This document shows, piece after piece, positions 7,930 to 15,857 of a stretch of 64,000 bases of DNA. Within the stretch, counting starts at the first letter, position 1. Each line of letters starts with the position of its first letter. The stretch spans positions 62,001 to 126,000 of the forward strand of contig NZ_VCNG01000008.1 in the NCBI RefSeq assembly GCF_006227205.1. Reading direction: 5' to 3'. A model generated the notes under the pieces. The model saw only the letters and a list, made by a program, of their open reading frames with translations, was not told the DNA's origin and ran no database searches. Both the position numbers and the translations under genes were made by a program. This DNA is from Pseudomonas sp. ICMP22404 (GTDB lineage: Bacteria; Pseudomonadota; Gammaproteobacteria; Pseudomonadales; Pseudomonadaceae).

Positions 7930-9288
7930 TCAGTGTCGGTAGTGCGAGCCGGTGTGTCGTTCGGGCAAATGGGCTCCTGCATGGAACAGCTTTTCCCGCA
8001 GGGTGCCGCTGTCGTATTCCGTCTTGTACGACCCGCGTCGCTGCAGTTCGGGGATCACCAGGTCGATGAAGTCCACATAGCTTTGCGGCGTGACGATGCG
8101 GGTCAGGTTGAAACCGTCGAGACCGGTTTCGGCCATCCACGATTCCAGCTCGTCGGCCACCTGCTCGGCCGAGCCGACCAGCGTGATGTAGCGGCCGCCC
8201 AGGGCGTGTTGTTCCAGTAGCCTGCGCCGGGTCCAGTCGTTGTTCTGCAGAATCCGGGTGGCGGACTGGATGGCATTGTTCTTCACGTACTGGATCGGCT
8301 CGTCCAGTGTGTACTCGGAAAAATCGATGCCCGTCGACGCGGAGAAATGTGCGACCCCGGCCTCGGCGCTGGCGTAGCTCAGGTACTCGGCGTGCTTGGT
8401 CCAGGCGGCTGCCTCGGTCTCGCCGACAATCACGTTCAAGCCCATGAACACCTTGATGTCCTCGGGCTTGCGTCCGTCCTGGACGGCGCTGGCGCGCACC
8501 TTGTCCACCTGATGCCTGGTCGCCGCTTTGTTCTGCCCGCTGATGAACACGCACTCGGCGTGGCTCCCGGCGAACTGCAATCCGCGCTCCGAGCTGCCGG
8601 CCTGGAACAGCACCGGTGTACGCTGGGGTGAAGGTTCGCAGAGGTGGTAACCCTCGACCTGATAGAACTCGCCCCGGTGGCGGACCTTGTGGACTTTTTC
8701 CGGTCGGGCGTAGATCCGCTGTTCGCGGTCGTTGAGTACCGCGTCATCTTCCCAACTGCCTTCCCACAGCTTGTAGAGCACTTGCAGGTATTCGTCGGCC
8801 TGGTCGTAGCGGCGGTCATGTTCGACCTGCGCAGTCAGGCCCATGGCCTTGGCGGCGCTTTCCAGGTAGCCGGTAACGATGTTCCAGCCGACCCGGCCAC
8901 GGCTCAGATGGTCGAGGGTGCTCATGCGGCGGGCGAACAGGTAGGGCGGCTCGTAGGTCAGGTTGGCGGTGAGGCCGAAGCCCAGGTTTTTCGTAACGGC
9001 GGCCATCGCGCTGACCAACAGCAACGGATCGTTGACCGGTAGCTGAATCGACTCCTTCAGCGTGACGTCCACCGATTGTTGATACACGTCGTAGACCCCG
9101 ACGATATCGGCGATGAACAACCCGTCGAACAGCCCGCGTTCCAGCAGTTGCGCCAGTCCGGTCCAGTATTCGAGGGTGTTGTACTGGGTAGAGGTGTCCT
9201 GGGGATGCGTCCACAGTCCGTGATTGATGTGCCCGATGCAGTTCATGTTGAACGCATTGAGCAGGATTTTTTTCTTGCCGGGTGCCAT
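7930..9288 (-). CDS. LLM class flavin-dependent monooxygenase (NtaA/SnaA/DszA type)
   Basis: The 452-aa enzyme belongs to the bacterial-luciferase-like FMNH2-dependent monooxygenases. Typical features are KILLNAFNMNCIGHINHGLW at the start, YWTGLAQLLERGLFDGLFIADIVGVYD, LDHLSRGRVGWNIVTGYLESAAKAMG and PVLFQAGSSERGLQFAGSHAECVF. These match the NtaA/SnaA/DszA/SoxA group, which oxidise aminopolycarboxylates or organosulfur compounds such as sulfones. A separate flavin reductase would be needed; none is in this operon. The ATG at 9288 overlaps the stop of the preceding SfnB gene by 1 nt (TGATG), and GGGGGACC lies upstream. The operon context makes desulfurisation of an imported organosulfur compound the best guess. 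Confidence 0.9.
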   Translation of the reverse strand: MAPGKKKILLNAFNMNCIGHINHGLWTHPQDTSTQYNTLEYWTGLAQLLERGLFDGLFIADIVGVYDVYQQSVDVTLKESIQLPVNDPLLLVSAMAAVTKNLGFGLTANLTYEPPYLFARRMSTLDHLSRGRVGWNIVTGYLESAAKAMGLTAQVEHDRRYDQADEYLQVLYKLWEGSWEDDAVLNDREQRIYARPEKVHKVRHRGEFYQVEGYHLCEPSPQRTPVLFQAGSSERGLQFAGSHAECVFISGQNKAATRHQVDKVRASAVQDGRKPEDIKVFMGLNVIVGETEAAAWTKHAEYLSYASAEAGVAHFSASTGIDFSEYTLDEPIQYVKNNAIQSATRILQNNDWTRRRLLEQHALGGRYITLVGSAEQVADELESWMAETGLDGFNLTRIVTPQSYVDFIDLVIPELQRRGSYKTEYDSGTLREKLFHAGAHLPERHTGSHYRH

Positions 9289-10481
9289 CAGATGGTCCCC
9301 CGCAGCGGCGGCTTCTCGTCGTTGAGATAGAAGTTGCCCACCGCGTGGTATTTCCAGCGCACCGGGTCATGCAGCGTATGCACCCGTGCGTTGCGCCAAT
9401 GGCGGTCCAGGCCATGCTCCGCCAGGGTCGCCTGACTACCGGCCAGCTCGAACAGCGTGCTGCCGGTGGCCAGGGAAATTTCGGTGCTGATGGCGCGGGC
9501 TTCGGCCACGGCAATCGACGCGGCTGCGACCGTTTCGGCGTTGGTGTCGGCCTGGGCCCGGTCGAGAAATTCCCCGGCCCTTTCCAGTAGCGCTTCGGCG
9601 GCATGCAGGCGGCTGCTCAGTTGGCCAAAACTCTTGAGCGTGTGGGGGTCTTCGGTGGCGACGTCATGGGTGGCGTCGATCCATGGCCGGGTTTTGCTCC
9701 GGACAAACTGCAGGGCATCTTCATAGGCTGCGCGGGCAATACCGGTGTCGATGGCGGCATGAAGAATCTGCGCCAGTGGCCCCACCGGCGTCGGCCGCTC
9801 GAAGGCGCTCTGCAGGGGCAGGACGTCTTCGGCCGAGACATACACGTTTTCGAACACCACCGAACCGCTGCCGGTGGTGCGCTGTCCGAAGCCGCTCCAA
9901 TCGTCGATCACCGTCAGACCTTCGCTGTTGCGCGGGACGAAGGCCAGTTGCTGGACACCGTTTTCATCCACCACTGACGTGGGGATGCGCTGGGCATAGA
10001 GCGCACCGGTGGCGTAGAACTTGCGACCGTTGATGCGATAGCCGTCGCCGTCGCGGCGCAGTTGGGTGGTGCGGTGATGGGCGGTCTTGGTGCCCAGTTC
10101 CGCCAAGGCATTGCCAAACCGCTGGCCGGCCAGGACCTCGCCATACAGGCGTTGCTTCTGTGCATCGCTGCCATTGACCCGCAGCACCTCCAGGGCATGG
10201 AAATGATTTTGCGGAATCTGCCCGAGAGAGCCGTCGGCCTCGGCAATCAATGCAATGACTTTGGCCAGCGTGACGTTGGAAACGCCCGCGCCGCCATAGG
10301 CCTTGGGCACGCTGATGCCCCACAGGCCGGAGCGGGAAAAGGCTTCTAGCTCCGGGTGCGGCAGGCGACGTTCGAGGTCGCGCAGGGCGCTGTCGCGTTT
10401 GAAGTCATCGGCCAGGTCGCTGGCGACAATCAGGGCTTGTTCGTCGCTGGTGATCACCGCGACGTGTTGGGAAAGCGTCAT
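9288..10481 (-). CDS. SfnB-family sulfur acquisition oxidoreductase (acyl-CoA dehydrogenase fold), copy 2
   Basis: The 397-aa flavoprotein has the acyl-CoA dehydrogenase fold: GLWGISVPKAYGGAGVSN, ADGSLGQIPQNHFHALEVL, YRINGRKFYATGALYAQ, DDWSGFGQRTTGSGSVVFENV and a C-terminal helical domain ending with RHWRNARVHTLHDPVRWKYH. The missing CoA-binding and catalytic-base features and the GxGQRTTxSG signature are typical of SfnB/DszC-like monooxygenases used under sulfate limitation. The start MTLSQHVAVI at 10481 is chosen by family length. It lies 23 nt after the other SfnB paralogue and is translationally coupled to the downstream LLM monooxygenase, so the three probably act on one substrate or on successive intermediates. 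Confidence 0.9.
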   Translation of the reverse strand: MTLSQHVAVITSDEQALIVASDLADDFKRDSALRDLERRLPHPELEAFSRSGLWGISVPKAYGGAGVSNVTLAKVIALIAEADGSLGQIPQNHFHALEVLRVNGSDAQKQRLYGEVLAGQRFGNALAELGTKTAHHRTTQLRRDGDGYRINGRKFYATGALYAQRIPTSVVDENGVQQLAFVPRNSEGLTVIDDWSGFGQRTTGSGSVVFENVYVSAEDVLPLQSAFERPTPVGPLAQILHAAIDTGIARAAYEDALQFVRSKTRPWIDATHDVATEDPHTLKSFGQLSSRLHAAEALLERAGEFLDRAQADTNAETVAAASIAVAEARAISTEISLATGSTLFELAGSQATLAEHGLDRHWRNARVHTLHDPVRWKYHAVGNFYLNDEKPPLRGTI

Positions 10482-10504
10482 GTGCTGCTCCAGAAGTCGG
10501 GTGG

Positions 10505-11746
10505 TCAGATCCAGGAATGCCGGGCCGGCAAAGTGCCGTTCAAGTAATAGGCGCCCACTGCGTGATACTTCCAGCGCACCGGGTCGTGCAGGGTATGGAC
10601 GCGTGCATTGCGCCAATGACGGTCGAGGTTGAATTCGGCGAGGGTCGCGCGGCTGCCGGCCAGCTCGAACAGTTTTTCGCTGGCTTGCAGGGCAATTTCG
10701 GTGCTCAGCACCTTGGCCTCGGCCACGGCGATCGAAGCCCGGGCGGCGGATTGCGCGGTAATTGGCGCGGCATTGACCTGGTCCAGCACTTGGCCGGCCT
10801 TGCGCAACAGTGCTTCGGTGGCGTGCAGGTCGATTTTCAGTCTGCCGATATCGGCGATGACGTACGGGTCATCGCTGGCCCGCTCGACCTTGGCATCGAT
10901 CCAGGGCCGGGAACGTTCGCGGACGAATGCAATGGCGTCGTCGATAGCGCCACGGGCAATGCCTGCGTCAATGGCGGCCTGGATCAATTGCGAGATAGCG
11001 CCTTGCACGTTTGGCGTCTCGTTGATGCGCCAGTTGTCCAGCACCAGTTCGGCGTCGACCCGCACGTTGTTCAGCAGCACGGTGCCACTGGCCGTGGTGC
11101 GCTGACCAAAACCCGACCAGTCGTCGACGATGCGCAGGCCCGGTGTGCCGCGTCGCACGAAGGCCAGCACCTGCCGGCCCTCGTCGTCCAGCGCCTTGAC
11201 CGCAACCCAGTGGGCGAACAGTGCGCCGGTGGAATAGAACTTCTGGCCGTTGATGAGAAAGCCATGGCTGTCGGCGCTGATTCGTGCCTTGAGCTCCAGG
11301 GTGTTGCGAGTCCCGCGTTCCGGCCCCGCGTTGCCAATGCGCCAACCTTCGAGCACGCTGTTCAGAAGGATTTCTTTCTGCCGTTCGGTGCCCATGCCAA
11401 GAATCAGTTGGAGCACGCCAAACTGGTTCTGCGGAATCTGTCCGAGGGCCGGGTCGGCGGCGGAAATGATCGAGAAGACCTCGGCAAGGGTCACGAACGA
11501 GACTTGCGGCCCACCATATTCCCGTGGGACTGCGATACTGCCGAGCCCGCTGCGGGTGAACTGCTCGATTTCCGACCAGGGCAGCTTGCGCTGTTGATCC
11601 CGTCGTGCGGCCTGCTGGCGGGCAACCTGTGCCAACTCTCGTGCGGCCTGGATCGCCTCGGCATCGTTGCGCAGCACCTGGGCGGGCAACAACGGGGGGG
11701 CGACGTCCTGATCGCTCTGGAGCTTCGCTTGCGCCAGACCAGACAT
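10505..11746 (-). CDS. SfnB-family sulfur acquisition oxidoreductase (acyl-CoA dehydrogenase fold), copy 1
   Basis: This 413-aa paralogue of the next gene shares its plan: LGSIAVPREYGGPQVSF, ADPALGQIPQNQFGVLQL, FLINGQKFYSTGALFAHW, DDWSGFGQRTTASGTVLLNNV and the same C-terminal HWRNARVHTLHDPVRWKYH block. FMNH2-dependent oxygenation of organosulfur compounds is known for the DszC/SfnB relatives. The ATG at 11746 has GGAGCGG upstream inside a tiny leader ORF that ends TGATG on this start, so expression is probably coupled to the leader. It is the first large gene of the metQNI operon. The two copies are clearly diverged outside the conserved blocks, which suggests a division of labour and not simple redundancy. 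Confidence 0.9.
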   Translation of the reverse strand: MSGLAQAKLQSDQDVAPPLLPAQVLRNDAEAIQAARELAQVARQQAARRDQQRKLPWSEIEQFTRSGLGSIAVPREYGGPQVSFVTLAEVFSIISAADPALGQIPQNQFGVLQLILGMGTERQKEILLNSVLEGWRIGNAGPERGTRNTLELKARISADSHGFLINGQKFYSTGALFAHWVAVKALDDEGRQVLAFVRRGTPGLRIVDDWSGFGQRTTASGTVLLNNVRVDAELVLDNWRINETPNVQGAISQLIQAAIDAGIARGAIDDAIAFVRERSRPWIDAKVERASDDPYVIADIGRLKIDLHATEALLRKAGQVLDQVNAAPITAQSAARASIAVAEAKVLSTEIALQASEKLFELAGSRATLAEFNLDRHWRNARVHTLHDPVRWKYHAVGAYYLNGTLPARHSWI

Positions 11747-11814
11747 CACAGCCGCTCCATGGCTGTTGGCAGTGCCTGGGCGTTCTGCGCCCGGGTGATT
11801 GTGTTGCGTACCAT
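11746..11814 (-). CDS. Candidate 22-codon leader ORF translationally coupled to the SfnB operon
   Basis: ATG at 11814 follows GTGAGGTGGGT, a good ribosome site, and opens a 22-codon frame (MVRNTITRAQ... ending AMERL). Its TGA overlaps the ATG of the first SfnB gene by one base (TGATG). The ribosome site of SfnB lies within the leader's last codons, so translation of the leader could open or re-initiate the main gene. The peptide has no Cys or Met run that would mark ordinary attenuation; it is polar with two internal Arg and no membrane segment. It could be regulatory only or a small stable protein. No homologue is known to me. Confidence 0.5.
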   Translation of the reverse strand: MVRNTITRAQNAQALPTAMERL

Positions 11815-11939
11815 ACCCACCTCACATCTCAAGAAAATCAGGAATGTCCGGTGGTCCGGTTTATATACCCTAAACGGATGTAAATTATTTTTGAACTAAC
11901 GTTTAGGAATATAGATAGAGATCTTTCGCCGGGTGATTT

Positions 11940-12050
11940 TGTGGCGAGGGGATTTAGCGAAACGTCGCACCGCCCCGCTGGGTTGCGAAGCAACCCTTAA
12001 AGTCTTGCGGCGGCTTCGCAGCCCAGCGGGGAAAAATTCCCCTCGCCACA
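11940..12050. repeat. REPIN-like inverted pair, GTGGCGAGGGGATTTATCCCC family (degenerate)
   Basis: TGTGGCGAGGGGATTTAGCG at the left and an inverted copy ending CCCCTCGCCACA at the right enclose a CCCGCTGGG / CCCAGCGGG pair and a GGTTGCGAAGCAACC palindrome. The left arm has a small insertion compared with the 4447 copy. Confidence 0.8.
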
Positions 12051-12080
12051 GAAAAATGTCCTCACCCGGAACCTGTTGTA

Positions 12081-12851
12081 TCAAGGCCTTTTACGCCGCG
12101 GTTCGGCGGCCTGGAGGGGCTCTTTCGGTTGGGTTTTCAAATAGGACCTGGCACAACCGATCGTCAGTGTTCGGGGCGGCGCCCAGTGGGAGTTGTTGCC
12201 CACTCGATCGAGGATGCAGTAGGTCACTTCCAGGCGCAGGTCTTCTCCCGCCTCCAGGATGATCTCCGGTGGCACCCAGACATTGACCGGTTGGCCCACT
12301 TCGCTGGATTTGATCCGAGGCAGGTCCATACGCACATCGCCCCAGCGCAAGGTGATCGCATCGTCGACGGCCATGTTCAGGTAGGGCTCGATGGTCAGCG
12401 GGACGCCGCGTTTGATCTGGCTCGGGTTCACCCCCTGGCGACGAATGGGCTCCGGAATACGCACCGGTGCCAGCCCCTGGTTTTCATCGCCACTCAGGGC
12501 TGACGGCTGGCCGCCGGGGCAATCGAGCTTGACCTGTACCCGATGCGTTGCCGACAGCGCCGGCCCGCGCCCGACCCGCATCACACGATAATGGATGCGC
12601 GAAGTCCCGTTGACGATGAAACTCTCCGGTACTCGCAACGTGACACTGGCTTGCGTGTCCGCCTCAGTCAGCAGACGTGAGCCGACGTAGCAGTTGTCCC
12701 AGAACAGTTCGATCAGATCGCCCGCGTCCATGCCGGGATAAGGGGCGACGAGCACTTCCAGGCGGGCGGCACCAGTGATGTTGATACCGCTACGGCAGGC
12801 ATTGGCCAGGGCAGGGGCGGCAAGTTCCGGGATAGTTGACGTACATGTCAT
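12081..12851 (-). CDS. Uncharacterised protein with two tandem Ig-like modules
   Basis: The 256-aa protein starts at an ATG with AAGGAGA upstream and has no signal peptide or membrane segment. It contains two similar beta-rich modules. The first is at about residues 28-125 (LEVLVAPYPGMDAGDLIELFWDN ... VTLRVPESFIVNGTSRIHYRV). The second is at about 143-237 (LTIEPYLNMAVDDAITLRWGD ... VNVWVPPEIILEAGEDLRLEVTY). Each has the order Y-P/L-x-M-x-x-x-D-x-I-x-L-x-W and a V-P-E/P-x-x-I edge strand. This is an Ig/fibronectin-like repeat seen in many plant-associated Pseudomonas proteins of unknown function. The tail is basic (EPRRKRP). It stands alone between repeats and a low-GC spacer, which suggests an accessory gene. 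Confidence 0.7.
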   Translation of the reverse strand: MTCTSTIPELAAPALANACRSGINITGAARLEVLVAPYPGMDAGDLIELFWDNCYVGSRLLTEADTQASVTLRVPESFIVNGTSRIHYRVMRVGRGPALSATHRVQVKLDCPGGQPSALSGDENQGLAPVRIPEPIRRQGVNPSQIKRGVPLTIEPYLNMAVDDAITLRWGDVRMDLPRIKSSEVGQPVNVWVPPEIILEAGEDLRLEVTYCILDRVGNNSHWAPPRTLTIGCARSYLKTQPKEPLQAAEPRRKRP

Positions 12852-13316
12852 GGTGTTCTCCTTGATGCTGACAAACGAAGTCCGTTTCGGAAAGAGCAAA
12901 GGCGTTGATATACGCGACTATTTTATTGCGCAGTCTTGAATGCTGTTTCTGTGGTTCTCCGCTGCGTACAACTAAAATAATGTGCGTCGCCTGCTGGTCA
13001 ACTAGATACGGGGTCGATAGTTTCAGTGTCAATAGAGGCGCTTGCTTAACAATGGACTGTTAAGTTCTTCAGAAATGTCCTACGTGTTGATGTTAAAAAT
13101 ACACAGCGCAAATCGCCTTTTACCTCGATTTGAGAGCCGAGCGGAAGGTTTGTAGGGCATGAACTGGCAGAGAGCTTAGCGCGAAGGGAAGTGTTGCGAG
13201 AGGTAGGTATATACCGCACGTCAGATAATTGAAGATGCTTAACGGGTTTCAAGCGGTGAGGTTGTCTTCAAGTCGACAGCTCCTTCCATCCCTGGAAGTA
13301 AGCTTGCGTCGATAAG
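12852..13316. other. 465-bp low-GC intergenic region, no gene supported
   Basis: Base composition is visibly more AT-rich than the flanks. It must hold the promoter of the Ig-like gene. A perfect CTTAACA / TGTTAAG inverted repeat with a 6-nt loop lies at 13045-13064. A 68-codon frame at 13046-13252 on the minus strand has no ribosome site and no recognisable features, so I do not call it a gene. The region may be a remnant of an older insertion. Confidence 0.5.
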
Positions 13317-14078
13317 TTACTGTGCGCCGGGACTGGCTGAGAGAAACTTGCTGAGGAACTGCCGGGTGCGTTCTTCCTTGGGCGTTGCGAACATGGCCTT
13401 GGCTTCACCTTGTTCGACGATCACGCCCTTGTCGAAAAACACCACGCGGTTCGCCACGTCACGAGCAAAGCTCATTTCGTGGGTCACGATGACCATGGTG
13501 CGTTTCTCTTCGGCCAGGCCGCGAATGGTCGCCAGGACTTCTCCGACCAGTTCAGGGTCCAGCGCCGAGGTCGGTTCGTCGAACAGGATCACTTGCGGCT
13601 CCATCGCCAACGCCCGGGCAATCGCCACCCGTTGTTGCTGACCGCCGGACAGGCGACGTGGATAGGCGTCCTCCTTGCCGGCCAGGCCCACCTTGGCCAA
13701 CAGTTTGCGGCCCAGGGTTTCAGCGTCGGCACGTGGGGTCTTCTTCACCACCAGCGGGCCCTCGATGACATTTTCCAGAGCCGTGCGATGGGGAAACAGA
13801 TTGAAGTTCTGGAACACAAAGCCCACCTGCTGGCGCAGACGACGCACCAGGCCTTGTTGCTGGTTCAACGGGCGGCTGCCATCGATTTCGATGTCACCGA
13901 CCTTGATCCGGCCGCTGCTGGGTTCTTCGAGGAAGTTCAGGCAGCGCAGGAAGGTGGTCTTGCCCGAGCCGCTGGGGCCGATGATTGCGACGACCTCGCC
14001 TTCCTCGACCTGCAGATCGATACCGTTGAGCACCGTCTGACCCTTGAATTGTTTGGTCAGCTTTTCAACCATGATCAT
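13317..14078 (-). CDS. tcyN: L-cystine ABC transporter ATP-binding protein
   Basis: The 253-aa ATPase has Walker A GPSGSGKT at residues 34-41, the Q-loop FVFQNFNLFPHRTALENV, signature LSGGQQQRVAIARAL, Walker B VILFDEPTSALDPE and switch His VTHEM. The closest type is the polar amino-acid (GlnQ/TcyN/YecC) importer ATPase. The start at 14078 (MIMVEKL) has GGAG 9-10 nt upstream; a second ATG is two codons in. It is the last gene of the dcyD-tcyJ-tcyL-tcyN cluster, whose order and D-cysteine desulfhydrase partner match the enterobacterial cystine uptake operon fliY-dcyD-yecS-yecC. Confidence 0.92.
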   Translation of the reverse strand: MIMVEKLTKQFKGQTVLNGIDLQVEEGEVVAIIGPSGSGKTTFLRCLNFLEEPSSGRIKVGDIEIDGSRPLNQQQGLVRRLRQQVGFVFQNFNLFPHRTALENVIEGPLVVKKTPRADAETLGRKLLAKVGLAGKEDAYPRRLSGGQQQRVAIARALAMEPQVILFDEPTSALDPELVGEVLATIRGLAEEKRTMVIVTHEMSFARDVANRVVFFDKGVIVEQGEAKAMFATPKEERTRQFLSKFLSASPGAQ

Positions 14079-14081
14079 GCT

Positions 14082-14747
14082 TCAAGACTCCTGCTCATGC
14101 CGGTTGACCCGCGCTTCCAGACGGTTTTGCACATGTGCCAGGGCGCTGACAAGAATCCAGTAGATCAACGCGGCGGACAGGTACATGGCGAAAATTTCGA
14201 AGGTCCGCGCGGAAACCAACTGCGCCTGGCGGAGCAGTTCAGGCACCTGGATGGTGGCTGCCAGCGAGGTGTCCTTGACCAGTGAAGTGAAGCTGTTGCC
14301 CAAGGGCGGCAGGGCCGTGCGCATGGCTTGCGGCAGGATAGCCCGACGCAAAGTCTGCACGCGGGTCATGCCGATGCTGGCAGCCGCCTCCCACTGGCCG
14401 CGCTCGATGGAACTGATGGCGGCCCGCAGGGTTTCACAGATGTAGGCGGCCATGTTCAACGAGAGGCCGATCAGCGCTGCGGGTATCGGGTCCAGTTCGA
14501 TGCCCACTTGTGGCAGGCCGTAATACATCATGAACAATTGGACCAGCAACGGCGTGCCGCGGAAGAACGAGACGTAGACCCGGGCGAACCAGTTCACCAG
14601 TTTGAAGCGCGACAAGCGCATCAAGGCCAGGCCAAACCCGAGCAGGAAGCCGAAGAACATTCCGCCCAGGCTCAGGATGACCGTGAAGTACACGCCCTGC
14701 AGCAAAAAGGGCGTGGAACTGAGGACGAGTTGGAGCTTTGCTTCCAT
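14082..14747 (-). CDS. tcyL: L-cystine ABC transporter permease
   Basis: The 221-aa inner-membrane protein has about five membrane spans and the His/Glu/Gln permease motifs FRGTPLLVQLFMMYYGLPQ and the EAA loop EAAASIGMTRVQTLRRAILPQAMRTALPPLGN. The ATG at 14747 overlaps the tcyJ stop (TAATG) by one base, and the stop is 3 nt from tcyN, so the three are tightly coupled. With TcyJ and TcyN it imports cystine and probably related diamino acids such as diaminopimelate. Confidence 0.92.
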   Translation of the reverse strand: MEAKLQLVLSSTPFLLQGVYFTVILSLGGMFFGFLLGFGLALMRLSRFKLVNWFARVYVSFFRGTPLLVQLFMMYYGLPQVGIELDPIPAALIGLSLNMAAYICETLRAAISSIERGQWEAAASIGMTRVQTLRRAILPQAMRTALPPLGNSFTSLVKDTSLAATIQVPELLRQAQLVSARTFEIFAMYLSAALIYWILVSALAHVQNRLEARVNRHEQES

Positions 14748-15547
14748 TATTGAGTGACGTCAGCGTTGAAGTATTTCTCGGACAGCTTCTTCAAGGTGCC
14801 GTCGGCGCGCAGCTTATCGATGGCCTTGTTCACCGCCGCCAGCAGCTCGGGTTCGCCTTTACGCAGGGTTACACCGGCTTCCTGACGGGAAAAGGCATCG
14901 CCAGCAACGGCCGTGTCCGGGGCTTTTTTCGCCAGTTCGAAGGCGGCCAGGCGGTCCACCAGAATGGCGTCGATACGGCCGATACGCAGGTCCTGGTACT
15001 TGGTCGGATCATCCTCGTAGGTACGGATGTCCGCCTGGGGCACGTTGTCCTTGAGCCACTGTTCGTAGTTGGTGCCCAGGCCTACACCGACTTTCTTGCC
15101 AGCCAGGTCGGCGGCCGCCTTGATGTTGAGTTTTTCTTCGTTCTTCTTCAGTACCAGCGCCTGGATGCCAGAGACGGTGTAGGGCTCGGAGAAGTCGTAC
15201 TTCTTCTTGCGCTCTTCGGAAATGGTGACCTGGTTGATCACCGCGTCCAGACGCTGGGATTCCAGCGCAGCCAGGATGCCATCCCATTTAGTGGCTTGCA
15301 GCTTCACCTTCACGCCCAGTTCCTTGGCCAGGGCCTCGGAAAACTCCACTTCGAAACCGGCCAGTTTGCCGTCGGCATCGACGAAGCTGAACGGTGGATA
15401 GGTGCCTTCCAGGCCGACGTTGATCACGCCCGCATCCTTGATTTTTTGCAGCTGCTCACCCGCAACTGCTTGCCCCAGCAGGCCGGCGCTCAATGCCAGG
15501 CCCAGCGAACCGATCAACAGGTTGCGACGTAATGCGGAAAAATTCAT
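14747..15547 (-). CDS. tcyJ: L-cystine periplasmic binding protein
   Basis: The 266-aa SBP_bac_3 protein has a signal peptide (MNFSALRRNLLIGSLGLALS, cut near AVA-GEQ). Family features are GVINVGLEGTYPPFSFVDADGKLAGFEVEFSEALAKELG, ATKWDGILAALESQRLDAVINQVTI, GKKVGVGLGTNYEQWLKD and DPTKYQDLRIGRIDAILVDRLAA, close to E. coli FliY/TcyJ. Here both lobes are complete, in contrast to the short protein at 3851. The region upstream up to dcyD holds a REPIN, which may uncouple tcyJ mRNA from dcyD or stabilise one part of it. Confidence 0.93.
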   Translation of the reverse strand: MNFSALRRNLLIGSLGLALSAGLLGQAVAGEQLQKIKDAGVINVGLEGTYPPFSFVDADGKLAGFEVEFSEALAKELGVKVKLQATKWDGILAALESQRLDAVINQVTISEERKKKYDFSEPYTVSGIQALVLKKNEEKLNIKAAADLAGKKVGVGLGTNYEQWLKDNVPQADIRTYEDDPTKYQDLRIGRIDAILVDRLAAFELAKKAPDTAVAGDAFSRQEAGVTLRKGEPELLAAVNKAIDKLRADGTLKKLSEKYFNADVTQ

Positions 15548-15745
15548 GACAAGCCCCTGTGTTTTCTTATGAAGACGTAAATTGGATTAGAAGGTGTAGC
15601 CGTGATCTGGAAGACTGCCACATCCTGCCTTAAAGCGGCATGTGCGTCGCGTGGCAAATAGGCCAGCGGGCACGACTATAGGATGGCTTTAATAGATTGG
15701 AAAATAATATTAAATCATCCAAATATTCCCAAATGGAATTGTTCC

Positions 15746-15834
15746 TGTGGGAGCGAGCCTGCTCGCGATGGTGGTGTGTCAGTCAGCGGCTATTTGACTG
15801 ATCCACAGTCATCGCGAGCAGGCTCGCTCTCACA
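15746..15834. repeat. REPIN, GTGGGAGCGAGCCTGCTCGCGAT family
   Basis: TGTGGGAGCGAGCCTGCTCG CGATGG and the inverted ATCGCGAGCAGGCTCGCTCT CACA face each other across a spacer of about 40 nt. It fills much of the 310-bp gap between dcyD and tcyJ; the remaining AT-rich stretch (15670-15745) is the likely tcyJ promoter. Confidence 0.88.
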
Positions 15835-15857
15835 AGAAGGTGCTGCTCTCACTTCTT

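Noticed and set aside
11740..11900. A sigma-54 promoter before the SfnB operon
   Set aside because: SfnB genes in other Pseudomonas can be sigma-54-dependent, but I found no clear TGGCAC-N5-TTGC pair; the nearest TGGTACG has no matching -12 element.
13046..13252. A 68-codon minus-strand frame in the low-GC spacer
   Set aside because: No ribosome site, no recognisable motif, and the composition is not protein-like; it may be decayed DNA.
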